A stretch of 64,000 nucleotides of DNA from Pararge aegeria (GCF_905163445.1 NC_053200.1:9300001-9364000), one strand, 5' to 3'. Shown: positions 45,641-57,465, counted from the stretch's first letter. Translations and numbers: made by a program. The notes: generated from the sequence alone by a model not told the origin.

Positions 45641-48600
45641 ATGGCTGGAATTAAAGGTAAAAATTATGGTTATCAGATCATCGTTGTTGAGAAAAACAAA
45701 GACCCACTTTAATCTATTTGTATGAGTCATTTGTTGTATTTACAAACATTTTTTTAATCAAATAACAGCAATTCTAAATATATTATAATACATAATAATT
45801 TTCTCTTTGTTCCATGTTAACCTAATGGATTATTTATAGGGTAAGTAATAAATATATTGCATAAAGTTAAATCAATTAAAATTTGTGTGTGATAGGTAGA
45901 TTGCTTCTTATTTCAAATATTCTTTTAATGTTTATTTGATGACGCTCCGTCTACGACTTCTCCCGCGTTTTAATTGTTGATTCACATGCTTTTGTTTTTT
46001 GAATATAAGCAATAAGTTACAAGTTGCTTTGCAGAGCATTTAGTCTCAGTATCACGTAAAGCTTTTCCAATAATTTTCTCAATTTAAGTTCCTTGGCAAC
46101 AATGGTTACCACTACGAACAACAGCACTAACTTCCCTCATAGTTTTTTAGCCTCCTCATCTTGTCAACCCAATAAAGGGCCACTTGCAATTACAGGCGTG
46201 CTCTGTAATGGGCCATACTGAAAGTGGCTCTGTAGTGGGTTTTGCTCATCCTAGAATGAGATAGGTTTAGGCTGTAGTCCACCAAGCTGGCCAAGGGCAG
46301 ATAGACTACAGTAGGATGGTAGACTTCATATGCTTTAAAACATTATGGAGAACTTGCATACATGGTTTCCTCACAATGTTTTCTTAAACTGTTTAAGGAA
46401 GTTATTATACTTAAAATAAAAATGCACCTAAACAAAAAGTTCAAGGTGTGTGCTGCAAAAATCCCCCTAAGAGGTAACCAAAGCCCTAACAACTATCTGC
46501 ACTTTTTCTGCCTCCTCTAATCCAATATATTTCCTTACATAGATACGCTTAAATATTAGTGCAGGTCAGTGACAGATACTGGTATTTACTCTACTTTTAC
46601 AATATTTAAATCAATTAACTTTCAATCTTATCTGTTATTTGTTGATATTAACTTAAATTTATTCCATTCACTCATCTAAAGAAATCTCAAAACTTTCTTA
46701 TTCAAAATATTAACAATGTACATTGTATAAAAATGCTGTATTGTCTAAGTAGGCTAAATGTGAAAAGAAGTTAATGCTGTGCAAATGAGACGGCAATTAG
46801 TAAGTTGCATCAAAAAATAATATACAGATTATAATGTAAGCAATAATAGAATCTGTACACAATTTTAACCTACTAGATTATTTTTTTAATCATATTTTTT
46901 TCTAAATGTTTGTTATCTTGTTATAATTTAAAAGAGTAATGGTATTCAGGTATTTTCAGCTTTTATTATTTAACCAAATGCAATTTGTTGGAAGTATAGT
47001 TACCGACTATCTCAATAGTCTAGAGGTTTACATGTTCAAATATGGATCATGAAGTCTTGGGTTAATTTATAGGGGTGTGCCATTATATTATTGGTTATTG
47101 GGTTTCCTGTTAAAACTTGTGGGATTGGGAAATTTATCCATCTCAGTGTCTTGGAGAGCATGTTTAGTCTTATTTATTGTCAATTCCATGTAATAAATAT
47201 AATTTAAACTCTTACCCCCTGCACTTAAACTATCACTCCTATGAGACAGGGGACTGTACTCAGTAGTCAGTGGCGTGCATAGAGGGTATGCAAAGGGTAT
47301 GCAGATGATAGAAAAAGAAGAAAATCCCTAGTACGAGTTATAAATACTTAAGGGTAGGCTTTTTATACCTCCTACAATGCCTATCCTTATGTTTTTTATA
47401 ACTCATACTGGAGATTTTCTTCATTTTATATCATCTGCATTCCCTGTGCATACCCTCTATGCACGCCACTCCCAGTAGTAGGATGTTAAAAGGCAGATAA
47501 TAATAATAGTGATGCTGATAGTTAACATTTGTTGCTGTTCCTCGTTTTCACAAACAATCAGTTAACAAAAGAAGAAAATGTCTCCTTATTGCTGGAATTG
47601 TGTGTAAAGAGTGCATTTCTGTTTCTAATATTAATTTCGAATTCTTACAGTTTGGTGTCCCTGGCCTTTGCTGGATCTATTGGAATGACATTTGTTATAC
47701 TAGCATGTGCCTTGCCACAGTATAAGTGAGTATGGAATAGATTCTTTTTTAGTAGTTTAGCCTCAATGAAGCTGGCACAAAAAGCAGCAAAGCACTATTA
47801 CTGTTCTGGTTTAAAGGGTGTGATTACTGTTGTAATTACATACACATGAGTCTTACCTAACACCTACTGCTCATGATGATGGACACAGAAAAAAGAAAAA
47901 TTTTAAGAAATAGGTATACTTACGGTAGCCTCACAATATATTTATAACAATATAGTATTTGCAAGACAACATATTAGTCTTTATAAACAAACACTGGATA
48001 TAAACAGCCGACTTACAAGAAATGGTCATAAATTGTGACATTGTGACATCTGCAAAGGTGCAGAAGTCATTTGTGGGATTGAGTATACGCTTTTATAATA
48101 TGATTCCTAAGGTAACTTTGGACCTACCAATGCATAAGTTTAAAGAATGTGTTAAAACACATTTATTACAGCGAGGTTATTATACAATTGATGAATTTCT
48201 TAATGACAAGGTTGCTTGGAAGCATCCGGCTCTGCTTTCATCTCTCACAAGACAGAAAAATGAATTTTAAAATGTAAAATGTAAATTGTTGCCTATTGGT
48301 ATTGTAAAAGAGCAACTGCTGAGTTTCTTGCTGTATTCTTCTCGGTAGAATCTGCCTTCCGAACTGGTGGTAGAGTCACTACACACAGACAGACTTGACG
48401 TTTCAAAAGTGCTTATTAGGCATACTTGAAATAAATGAATTTTGAATTTTTGAATTTACAGCTGTTGCTCTGTTTATCTGTTGGTTTATCTCTTACTACG
48501 TCATTTAGTGAAGGTGGGCAATTTACTTGGTTTCATTTTCTACTATTACTACTATAAAAAAAACTTCACTTTTTATACAAATGCCACCTCCAGATTTTTT

Positions 48601-49744
48601 GAACCACAGGAACCAGAACTCAGGTGAAAATACCATCCAGATTTTATTTATCTTTTTTGCAATTAAGAAACATACGAAGTTATAGCGCAGGCGGGCGATA
48701 CAACGCGGTAGGTCGGGGTAGAATAGCGGAACTAAATTTGAACGGAAAACTTATCGGAAGAGGTTTTTTTATTTCTAATTTTCTTCCTAAACTATAAATG
48801 GTATTTCAGGTTATGGTGGCCGTTCTTTGTAGTCCTCTTCTACATCCTTTGCCCAATTCCGACCATGATCGCTCGACGTCACACCGACAGTGCAGGCGGA
48901 ACAAACTCACCCTGTATGGAGGCAGCCATCTTTATAACCATGGGCATACTTGTTAGCTCATTTGCTCTGCCCATTGTGCTTGCGAGAGCTTCTGTGGTAT
49001 GTATAAAAATTGTAGTAATTTTTATTTTTAATAATAAACTTTATATCAAAAAATGTTAACCCACAGTAAGAAACTCCTTATGGACTAGATACAGTGTTAC
49101 TTTTACCTATTGCCTAAAATCTCCTAAGTTACGTTAACTTGTGTACTTATACAGCATCGTTAATGTCTCTCAGAATGAGAGCGCCCCCCAGAGACCGCAA
49201 TCCACCTTACCACCCAATTATGGTTGGTAGACTTCACACACCTTTAGGAATGTTATGGAGAACTCTCAAGCATGCAGGTTTCCACATCATGTTTATTTTC
49301 ACCGTTAAGGAATGTGATATTTAATTTCTTAAATGAAACTGGTTACCTGGTTACTACACAATTGATGATAAGGTTAGTGTCAAGTTTGATTGGAAGCTGC
49401 TCCGCTTTTATCTCTCAGAAGAAAAAAAAAAGTTAATCTGTAAGTAAATGATCTGGGAAAAGGGAACTGCTGAAATTTTTGCGGCTTCCTCTCGATAAAA
49501 TTTGCTTTCCGAACCGGTCGTAGAGACACATCAAACATGCAGACGACGTTTCAAAAGTTCTTTTAACAAAGACCTACTTAAAATAAATTAATTTTGAATT
49601 TTACGAATGTTCCTAATCTTTGTTTTACAGATCCTGTGGGGTGCCTGCTATTTAACACTAGCAGGTAACGTTATCGTATACCTTACCGTTCTCGGATTCT
49701 TTACAATCTTTGACATGGACGACTCCGATTATGCGATGTGGTGA
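45641..49744 (+). CDS. Vps55: LEPROT/VPS55 family endosomal membrane protein, four exons
   Basis: The family (LEPROT, LEPROTL1, yeast Vps55) acts in endosome-to-vacuole/lysosome sorting and receptor traffic as a small four-helix membrane protein. Exons are 45641-45656, 47651-47725, 48810-48996 and 49631-49744. The protein begins MAGIK. Exon 2 gives LVSLAFAGSIGMTFVILACA, exon 3 KLWWPFFVVLFYILCPIP and LVSSFALPIVLARASV, and exon 4 ILWGACYLTLAGN and a C-terminal DYAMW. Predicted helices are about residues 7-25, 33-51, 69-90 and 95-120. With canonical sites the exon sum is 392 bases, one short of the 393 needed for 130 residues plus stop; the missing base is at the exon 1/2 junction. Junctions 2/3 and 3/4 are in phase. 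Introns 2 and 3 contain sense J1 LINE fragments. Identity is firm; the first junction is not. Confidence 0.93.
46150..46470 (-). mobile_element. SINE family C copy in Vps55 intron 1
   Basis: Contains CTAGAATGAGATAGGTTTAG, GTAGTCCACCAAGCTGGCC, ACATTATGGAGAACTTGCAT and GGTTTCCTCACAATGTTTTC, in minus orientation. The head is decayed. Confidence 0.7.
47268..47471. mobile_element. hAT-type MITE, 204 bp, in Vps55 intron 1
   Basis: The same termini as the 21.9 kb element (CAGTGGCGTGCATAGAGGGT and complement). The flanks are TCAGTAGT and CCAGTAGT, an 8-bp target duplication with one change. Much of the interior is also self-complementary (ACGAGTTATAAATAC against TATAACTCAT-type segments), so the RNA would form a long hairpin. 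It ends 180 bases before exon 2. Confidence 0.85.
47925..48460 (+). pseudogene. J1 LINE fragment in Vps55 intron 2 (sense)
   Basis: Translation yields KSFVGLSIRFYNMIP and RGYYTIDEFLNDKVAWKH (frame 48022-48270), then the J1 3' UTR ending CTTGAAATAAATGAATTTTG. It lies on the coding strand and brings an AATAAA near 48431. Confidence 0.8.
49150..49605 (+). mobile_element. SINE family C scrap and J1 LINE 3' end in Vps55 intron 3
   Basis: 49150-49330 is a minus-oriented family C middle (CTCTCAGAATGAGAGCGCCC, GGAATGTTATGGAGAACTCT). From about 49340 a decayed J1 copy in plus orientation follows (GGTTACTACACAATTGATGA, CGAACCGGTCGTAGAGAC, ACGTTTCAAAAGTTC), ending in AAATAAATTAATTTTG. It lies 25 bases from the exon 4 acceptor. 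Confidence 0.7.
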
Positions 49745-49890
49745 GAGATCTAAAATGTCTTTGTTATAGACAAAATTATACACAGAGACGATAGTAAAAC
49801 AGATTTTTTGTATTATAAGAAATGTGGCTATACCTATTGTTTACCCATATGTAATAATTTAAGTCTGATAATGATACTGATATTAATCTA

Positions 49891-49896
49891 AATAAA
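49891..49896 (+). terminator. Polyadenylation signal of Vps55
   Basis: A canonical AATAAA about 150 bases after the stop codon. Confidence 0.65.
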
Positions 49897-49899
49897 ATT

Positions 49900-51284
49900 G
49901 AGTTTATATTGTTTAAGTCATTAATGATTTTTTGTATTATCTGTTGCTGTATCTCCCTTTATAGTTAATATTGTCTTTGGTTGGTTGTACGGTTGTTCTA
50001 TTTAATTTGCAGGTTAACCTACTTAATTAAGTATTTTAAAGAAAATTGTATTTAACATTATAAAAATAGCATGTGTATTTTTTTACGAATTAGCGAATTA
50101 ATCCTCATGCCTAACCTTTAATAATTACGATATGAATGTTTTTAATTAATACAAAACAGTTTAAATACATAGATAAATAAATTTATTTTTTGTTATATTT
50201 CCTTGTTTGCTTAGTTAGTTTAAAAGGAAAATTATAAATACATGTATGTAATATTCATTTTACAGAAGCCTTTAAGGTGAGTTTGTATAGATGAAGGATT
50301 ATGTACAAGGTAGGAAAAACTTTGTCTGTTGCATTATGCGGTCACCAAAATATAAACTCAAAAATATCTTAAAATATTATTGGTATGTAATTTTTTTTTA
50401 CATATAAATGACCTCATCCGAGTATATCCCGATTTTTTTTACAAAAAGAATTATAAAATAGAGTCAGTCACGTAGAAGATCAAGAGCAATTATATGCATA
50501 GTTGGCTGGATTGTGGCGGTTAAAGAAAAAGTAAAAAAAAATTAAGTTTTATTTTACATTATAGCTACATAACGCTAGTTAATATGATTTCAGTACTAAT
50601 TAGATCCTTTGTTTAGCTTCAATGCATGCATGTAATAGATAATTATTTATATGGTTGGTTTTCGCATTGAACCCACTTAAGAGGTTCCATCATCACCATA
50701 ATTAATCATGGATTCACCCGGAAAAACAATTTTTTGACTCTTGACTATGCTCCTGTCGGAACCAACACTTATCAACACAAGTATTTTGAAGCCATTTTTA
50801 AAATTCCCCAATGAGAGATAACCCCACTCCCAAATGGGCGTAATCAGCTATTTAATAAAATGAAAAAAAAAATAATAAAATTCAATTAATTTGTTAATTT
50901 GATTCGTATAAATTATGTAGGTATCTTATCGTAACGTTATTAAAAAATGTTTATTGAAAGAACTTTAAGATTAGAAATTATATTACTTTAATATTATATA
51001 ACAAAAGTTAACAGTGGGTAGAAATGTTACGTAGGTTGTCCACGCCGACTGCAGCGATTCAGTAGCGATACAAACTCAAAACGGCTTTGCATCAATGTTC
51101 AATACTGTCAGGATACTGAACACAACACTGATACATACGTGATGCAGCATGTATACAACGTGTTCTGAAGGATACAGTCGAGCTGATGATATAGGCTACT
51201 TTTTCTGGCCCTTTTGAAGCTGAAATTCGCCTTTTTTATTAGGTAACACGGTACCATATTTATCCATATCCCTTTTTTCTGGTG
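49900..51284. other. Intergenic, nothing recognised
   Basis: AT-rich sequence downstream of Vps55 with no recognised gene or repeat family. Confidence 0.4.
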
Positions 51285-51289
51285 TGAGG

Positions 51290-51455
51290 CTTCGGCCGTC
51301 GCTAGTTTCCACCCTACTGACAAAGATGTGCCGCTGAGTGATTTAGCGTTCCGGTACGATGTCGCGTTGAAATTGATTATTAGCCTGCCACCACCTTAGT
51401 CTGGATTATAGCTTAGCACCAGCCGAGACAGCAGTCAGAGCCTACTTTTAGTTGA
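51290..51455 (+). mobile_element. SINE family A copy
   Basis: GGCTTCGGCCGTCGCTAGTT, GATTTAGCGTTCCGGTACGA and GCACCAGCCGAGACAGCAGT in order. No head. Confidence 0.75.
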
Positions 51456-52344
51456 AAAGAAGACCCCAATATCGCCTGGAACAGATGAACAATAAATTCG
51501 ATGCTATTGTATCGTTCGCGAGTTGCAAATGCGACAAAAACGGCTCAGAATCGCTGCTACAAGTTGCCTTGGGGTAACCTCTAGCATTATAAGATTTCAT
51601 TTTTATTACATTTCGATTTCGATTATCTTTAGTAAAAAACTTCATACTTCTTCAGTAAAATCTTTCCTTTTTTTATGTAATAACCTGCACCCAGATACAT
51701 TTTTTTTTAATTTTACATTCCTGTTATGTATATTATGTAAATATAGTATTAGAATCGGGTCACAATATAAATGTTACTACCTGCTTTATTTTTTGTTTTA
51801 TTTTTCAATACTAGAGGTGACTTGTTATTTCCTCAGCTCGTGTATGTACAAAAAACTGGCAGACATCCAGGCCGTATTCAGTTTCATTATAATTAAAAAA
51901 AAACTTTGACGTGTGCATGAGTCTACTATTAAAATAAAAATCAAATATAGGAGGGATCGAACTAATCGGTAAATCACTCACGAACCAATTAATTATAAAT
52001 GAAAGTAATTACAAAACAGCAATGTATAAGGCTGAACAATAATCTAGAGCCGTAATTGCAAAATGATAAAACAAAAAAAACTTGCTTCTGCTTCTGATGA
52101 GCTGAATGCGCGGAAGCTCCAACAGTAATCCGAAAACGCTATCAGAGAAACAAGAAAATCCATTTATGCAGCACTGGGTGGGCATTCATGTGTTTTCTCA
52201 GTGCGCTGTAAATGGAAGATATCCCAAATAGCATACTGTCATAGCTTATAGGTCTTTTTTTATGTAAAGCAATTTTAATTTTTTTTTTAAATATTTTTTA
52301 GAATTGTATGTCATGTCTTTAAAAAAAGATGATTATTATCTATT
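51456..52344. other. AT-rich intergenic stretch
   Basis: The 128-codon frame at 51523-51909 is Phe, Ile and Lys rich, runs through A/T homopolymers and has no recognisable domain. I see no gene. Confidence 0.4.
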
Positions 52345-52345
52345 A

Positions 52346-52925
52346 GGCGACTTCCCTAGCGTAGTGGTGAGCGTTAGCTCTGTTTAAAGCTGCTGTTTTT
52401 TTAATAAAAATTACATCGAACCCATAGAGCCCACCCACGCATAAAGCAAGTAGAAAACCAAAGGATAAAAACAGCAACACTTCGCAAACCATGCAAGAAG
52501 CACGTCCAACAAAGTGCCGCGCTGTGGCTATCAACTTGAAGCGTAGGTGTTGAGCCTCATTTTGTCTGTAATTACACCGGCAACCAAAACCTTTAGACCG
52601 GACCGGAGGCGGCAGAAATAAGTATGGTGGCAGTTCTTCCCCGGACGAGCTCGGTTTTAGAGCTTTACTACTACTACATTTAGATAGATAATTTCGTGGC
52701 TAGTTACTATCGTACCGACAAAACCGTGCCGCCAAGCGATTGACCATTTCGATACGATGTCGCGTAGAAACCGACTAAACAATAATATATAATGGGTTTA
52801 ATATAACATATTCCCCTAAATAACCTGCCAGCTGAGTTGGTGCCTCTTTGACTGCATCATCACTATTCGATTAGGAATATACTATTCGATTCAATTGGTG
52901 AGATTGCAGTAAATGGCTAACATAT
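52346..52925 (+). mobile_element. SINE family A copy with head, internally rearranged
   Basis: A head with GCGACTTCCCTAGCGTAGTG (A-box region) begins the element. The body motifs GTGGCTAGTTACTATCGTAC, GCCGCCAAGCGATTGACC and GAGATTGCAGTAAATGGC come later, after about 200 bases of extra sequence. The copy was either interrupted or joined to another fragment. Confidence 0.6.
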
Positions 52926-53527
52926 AGCGCAATATAAAAAATTGCGGTTATTCTAACTGCTTACTGGTAAATAAATAATTAATGAATTTCAGGACGTAAC
53001 TGATACCTTTTTGAAATAATAACAGGAAAGAGCAATAGTAAACGAACGTAACTGATAAGGTTTTATCCCGTACCTTTTCCGTTTTTTAAGTATGTTTACA
53101 GTTACTGTTATGGTTACTCTCTATATTAAGTCCGTAAGTATGAAAAACAACAACTTCATTGTTCTGTTTCTTAATACTTTCAAATTTAGCCGTTCGAAGC
53201 AATAACATTTATTATTACCGGAAACATACAAGATACCGTTTAACATCAAGCAGGCAAAGAGTTGAGCTGGCTAGCTAGTAAATAACTTTTATAAACTAAT
53301 AAACTATAGATAAAAGAAATTATAAAACACATCAATGTATACCTAGAGCCTGGAGCCGATATCGCAAAATATCAATACATAAAAAAAAACTTCCCTTCCT
53401 GAACGGACGTTCAATCATGACGTTTGACAGTAGGATTTGACATTTCGAATGTGTTATTTTCCCACGTCAAAAATATTTTAGATATCGCCGCACCCATTGA
53501 AAATCAGTGATAAATTTGGAAATAATT
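52926..53527. promoter_or_regulatory. Upstream region of Arp3
   Basis: No repeat is recognised. Just upstream, TTTGACAG and TTTGACAT occur about 12 bases apart (53424-53443), and an adjacent ATGACGTTTGAC contains a CRE-like TGACG. No TATA box at a usual distance is evident. The promoter call is from position only. Confidence 0.35.
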
Positions 53528-54784
53528 ATGGGTGACCACCTACCGGCTTGTGTTATAGATGTGGGAACAGGGTATACCAAATTGGGATTCGCCGGGAACA
53601 AGGAGCCCCAGTTTATCATCCCTTCAGCCATTGCGATAAAGGAAACTGCTAAAGTTGGTGACCAAAGCACTAGGCGGATGACTAAGGCCGTGGAAGACTT
53701 AGATTTCTTTATCGGTGACGAAGCGTTTGATGCGACAGGGTACGCGGTTAAATATCCCGTCCGTCACGGTCTAGTGGAAGACTGGGACTTGATGGAGAGG
53801 TATATAGAACAATGTATTTTTAAGTATTTACGTGCCGAGCCCGAAGACCATCATTTTCTGATAACAGAGCCCCCGTTGAATACACCGGAAAACCGTGAAT
53901 ATCTCGCCGAGATAATGTTTGAGTCATTCAATGTACCAGGACTCTACATAGCTGTTCAAGCGGTGCTAGCTCTCGCAGCGTCGTGGAAGTCGCGTACATC
54001 GGCCGGCCGTACCTTTACCGGGATCGTTGTCGATAGTGGTGATGGTGTAACTCATATAGTACCTGTTGCTGAAGGCTATGTAATTGGATCTTGTATCAAG
54101 CATATTCCAATAGCAGGTAGGAACATAACATCATTTATTCAGTCGCTTTTACGTGAACGTGAAGTTGGAATCCCTCCAGAGCAGAGTTTGGAAACTGCGA
54201 AAGCCATCAAAGAGAGATACAGCTATATTTGTCCAGATATTGCAAAGGAATTTGCAAAATATGACTCTGATCCTGCAAAATGGATGAAGAATTACACAGG
54301 CATCAATGCAATCACTAAGAACCCATTCTCAGTTGATGTTGGATATGAAAGATTCTTAGGGCCTGAGATTTTCTTCCATCCAGAGTTCTCTAATGCAGAT
54401 TTCACAGTTCCTTTGAATGAAATGGTTGATGAAGTTATACAGAGCTGTCCCATTGATGTGCGAAGAGGTTTATATGGGAATATAGTTTTGTCCGGTGGCT
54501 CTACAATGTTCAGAGATTTTGGTAGGAGGCTTCAACGAGACATAAAGAGAACTGTTGATGCAAGATTAAAACTATCTACAATGTTATCCGAGGGACGTAT
54601 TACACCTAAGCCTATTGATGTCCAAGTTATATCGCACAATATGCAACGGTACGCAGTGTGGTTTGGTGGGAGTATGTTGGGTTCTACACCTGAGTTTTAC
54701 CAGGTGTGTCACAGTAAGCAAGCATACATGGAGTATGGACCTAGCATTTGCAGGCACAACCCTGTTTTTGGCACCATGACTTAA
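53528..54784 (+). CDS. Arp3: Actin-related protein 3 (Arp2/3 complex), single exon
   Basis: Arp3 pairs with Arp2 to seed branched actin filaments when the complex is activated by WASP-family proteins. The 418-codon frame matches the usual family length. I chose ATG 53528 (MGDHLPACVIDVGTGYTK) over the in-frame ATG at 53507, because the family starts MxxxLPACVVD and the extra seven residues look like UTR. ATP-binding elements are visible: phosphate loop 1 DVGTGYTKLGFAG (residues 11-23), phosphate loop 2 DSGDGVTH (169-176) and adenosine loop LSGGSTMFRDFG (321-332). The C-terminal part has WFGGSMLGSTPEF (378-390). The frame is intact with no intron, unlike the neighbouring genes. No poly(A) tract or flanking duplication marks it as a recent retrocopy. 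Confidence 0.98.
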   Translation: MGDHLPACVIDVGTGYTKLGFAGNKEPQFIIPSAIAIKETAKVGDQSTRRMTKAVEDLDFFIGDEAFDATGYAVKYPVRHGLVEDWDLMERYIEQCIFKYLRAEPEDHHFLITEPPLNTPENREYLAEIMFESFNVPGLYIAVQAVLALAASWKSRTSAGRTFTGIVVDSGDGVTHIVPVAEGYVIGSCIKHIPIAGRNITSFIQSLLREREVGIPPEQSLETAKAIKERYSYICPDIAKEFAKYDSDPAKWMKNYTGINAITKNPFSVDVGYERFLGPEIFFHPEFSNADFTVPLNEMVDEVIQSCPIDVRRGLYGNIVLSGGSTMFRDFGRRLQRDIKRTVDARLKLSTMLSEGRITPKPIDVQVISHNMQRYAVWFGGSMLGSTPEFYQVCHSKQAYMEYGPSICRHNPVFGTMT

Positions 54785-55156
54785 TGAATTTGACTGTTTA
54801 TAAATGCCAGTATTGTATGGGCAGCCCTCATGTCAACATGGCAACATTCTCTAAATAATGTACAATTTTAGTGAATTGTTAGATATAACATGAAGACTGC
54901 CTGTAATATTATTTGAGTTAGTTAAGCATTAACAATTAATATTATATTCATAGTAAGTTTAAAATGCTAGACAGGTATTGTTTATTACAATTTTTTATGG
55001 TTTAAAGTGACAGTGCACATTCTGAATTATTATATTAATGTAAAATATTTTGTCTATAATTTTGTCATATTACTAAATAGATAAATCATAAATATTTATA
55101 GCTGGATATCAGAAATTACTAAGCATTTAATGTATTGCATTCCAGCTTTATTACCA

Positions 55157-55162
55157 AATAAA
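55157..55162 (+). terminator. Polyadenylation signal of Arp3
   Basis: AATAAA 373 bases after the stop, followed by a T/G-rich stretch (GTTGTTTTATTT), a typical downstream element. Confidence 0.65.
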
Positions 55163-55164
55163 GA

Positions 55165-57210
55165 CTTTTCACTATAACAAGTTGTTTTATTTAAAAACAT
55201 TTTAAAAATACTTAATTTTTTTTAATAATTTTTATGATACACACAAGATATTTTATCTATAATTTGCTAAGTACTGACAATAACAGTTTTCAGGATTAAT
55301 TGTTTATTACTAACTAGCAAAACAAGCTTGGTTGTCAATTAGTGATTTCCATTCTAGCAGCAACTTTGTTAAAAAATTTAATCAGACCAATCTCTATAAA
55401 GAAATACAAGAATGTATAAAGATTACAAGTCAATCCATATTATATTTTTCCAGTATTGCGAACATTAACTACTAACTTGTAGCTGAATTTGTGTTCATAA
55501 AAATAAAATATTCTTATCAAATTAAATCAATCAAATTTTTTACTGCACTGCAGTAAAAAACTGCAGTACTGCATAGCCGCGCTGGCTATGGATTATTTAT
55601 AATATAAAATCTTTGCTTGCATGGTTTCATGTTACACAATTAATGAAACTATAGCCTGTAGACGTTCATAGAGGTTGTACTTAAACTGTGCGTGAAAAGT
55701 ACATCCATAATCAGCTAGATGGCGTTAGTAGTACTTTTACATTTATTATCTTTTTTATCCCTAACGCAAAACTGGTAGTTTTCAATTAGCTGCTTTCTTT
55801 GTGTGTCAAGGGAGCGCACAATCGGATGAATCGACAGTTTCTGCATTACGTACCTGTATAACTCTTTACGGAAATAATATACAAGAACCACTGTTTTTTT
55901 TTATTTTGTATTAGGCATTTTGCATTCCCTGCAATTATAAAATAAATAGTAACATCTCCAGTGCCAATGCCAACGTCTTTTGTTACGTTTTATATTATAG
56001 AAAACCAGGGGTCGGTTTAATTACTGGCTTCTTGGAACTCTATGGTCTATAAACCAAATTACTTCATTTTTTTGCATGATTAATCGATTTAACTTCCCAA
56101 AGTTCTTAGTTACCTACATAGTTTTCTTTTGGTGATGTTGGTAGGTACCATACTATAGTGGGCCCGACATGCGTAATTAGTAGATATTAGTTATGCAAGA
56201 AAATTTTAGGTACGTAGGTACGATGCATCATATATAATCTCAATTATTGTGGCAATCCAAGGAAAAAAAGGTTTTTAAACGGGATCAAAATACATCTTTG
56301 TGGGGGTGGAACATGTTTATATTTAAAAAAATGTTGGTAGGTAGATTTCGAAATAGGTGAGGGTGAAAAGGTCTAAGAGGTGGGGATGAGTTTGTTATAG
56401 TGCACCTCCATTCTCCCCGGACCCTACGGCTACAATACTGTCACTGGGGTTGACTATAGGATAAAAGGGAGAGGCCGTAAAGACGGATGAACTCGACGCG
56501 GTTAGAAAAAGGGTCGCCTTTATTTCGCTCTGCAGCTAATTACTTTCAGACACTTTTATTGTTGGACAGAGAATACAAGTCACAATTTAGCGGAGACGTG
56601 GCATTAAATGGTATTTAATTAAAATTATTTAAGTTGGTAGTTATTTACTTATCTTATTATATTATCTGCTTCATTTCTTCCTCGCTAATATCTAGTTATT
56701 CGTCAGCCTATTCGTATCGCACTATGCTGCTCAAATGCGGGACCTTATAGTGATAATTTCTTTCTCTAGTCACTCCTTCATTGCTGAAGATCGTGTTCTT
56801 GGCTCAGTTGCTTACACGGGCTTCTATCCGAAGCCAGCAATGGTGTATAGTTTGCACTTGGGGTCCCTCAGCTAGTCTGCCCAACTTGTTAGTGAACGGC
56901 CTCTTGGTCTCTTACCTTCGATGTTTTTCCGTGATAATAAGCACTTATTGCGACGCTGCATGATATGTCCGAAATAAGAGGTAGCATATAGGGAGAGGCG
57001 AGTTTTTACCCCTATATTTATTTTATATAAAATTTAGTTTTTTTTTATTATAGTTTAAAATATGATATGCGCGATATGCTTTAATACGATATTTTTTTTT
57101 AAATATAACTATTTGTAAGCTCACTGCTTGAATAATATTGCACACCTGGAATGGCAAACTGTAAGCCCTTTTTAGCTCATAAGACCATTATTATGTATAC
57201 AGTTTATGCA
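55165..57210. other. Intergenic, nothing recognised
   Basis: AT-rich, with a less AT-rich part at 56380-56480. No gene or repeat family that I could match. Confidence 0.4.
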
Positions 57211-57214
57211 ATAA

Positions 57215-57465
57215 ATGAATTATGAAGGAATCCTTAACATTCGCCTCCAGTACCACATCTCGAACGCATCTATTCTTTGCCTTTCTCTCGCCCTAATGGT
57301 CCATGTTTCCACTCGGTACATGAAAATAGGAAACGCCAAAGAACGGACTAGACGTCTCTTGGTGTTGTTGCTTATACCACGATTCCTCCATATTCCGTTA
57401 AGGTGTGTCATGGAATGACAATAACCAATAAATAAATGAATGGGATAAAATGCTCTTCGAGGCAC
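57215..57465 (-). pseudogene. RTE LINE reverse transcriptase fragment
   Basis: An open minus frame gives RNRGISNNTKRRLVRSLAFP, VETWTIRARERQRIDAF and WYWRRMLRIPS. This is the post-catalytic segment of RTE reverse transcriptases. It is cut at both ends. Confidence 0.8.

Noticed and set aside
50266..50276. Microexon-like 11-base segment between TTTACAG and GTGAGT
   Set aside because: It lies after the VPS55 stop and polyadenylation signal, and there is no reading frame for it to join.
51523..51909. 128-codon open frame
   Set aside because: It is Phe/Lys/Ile-rich and built on A/T homopolymers, with no recognisable domain. This is expected by chance in AT-rich DNA.
53507..53527. Upstream in-frame ATG for Arp3
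   Set aside because: It would add seven residues not found in the family. The ATG at 53528 gives the conserved N-terminus and the normal 418-residue length.
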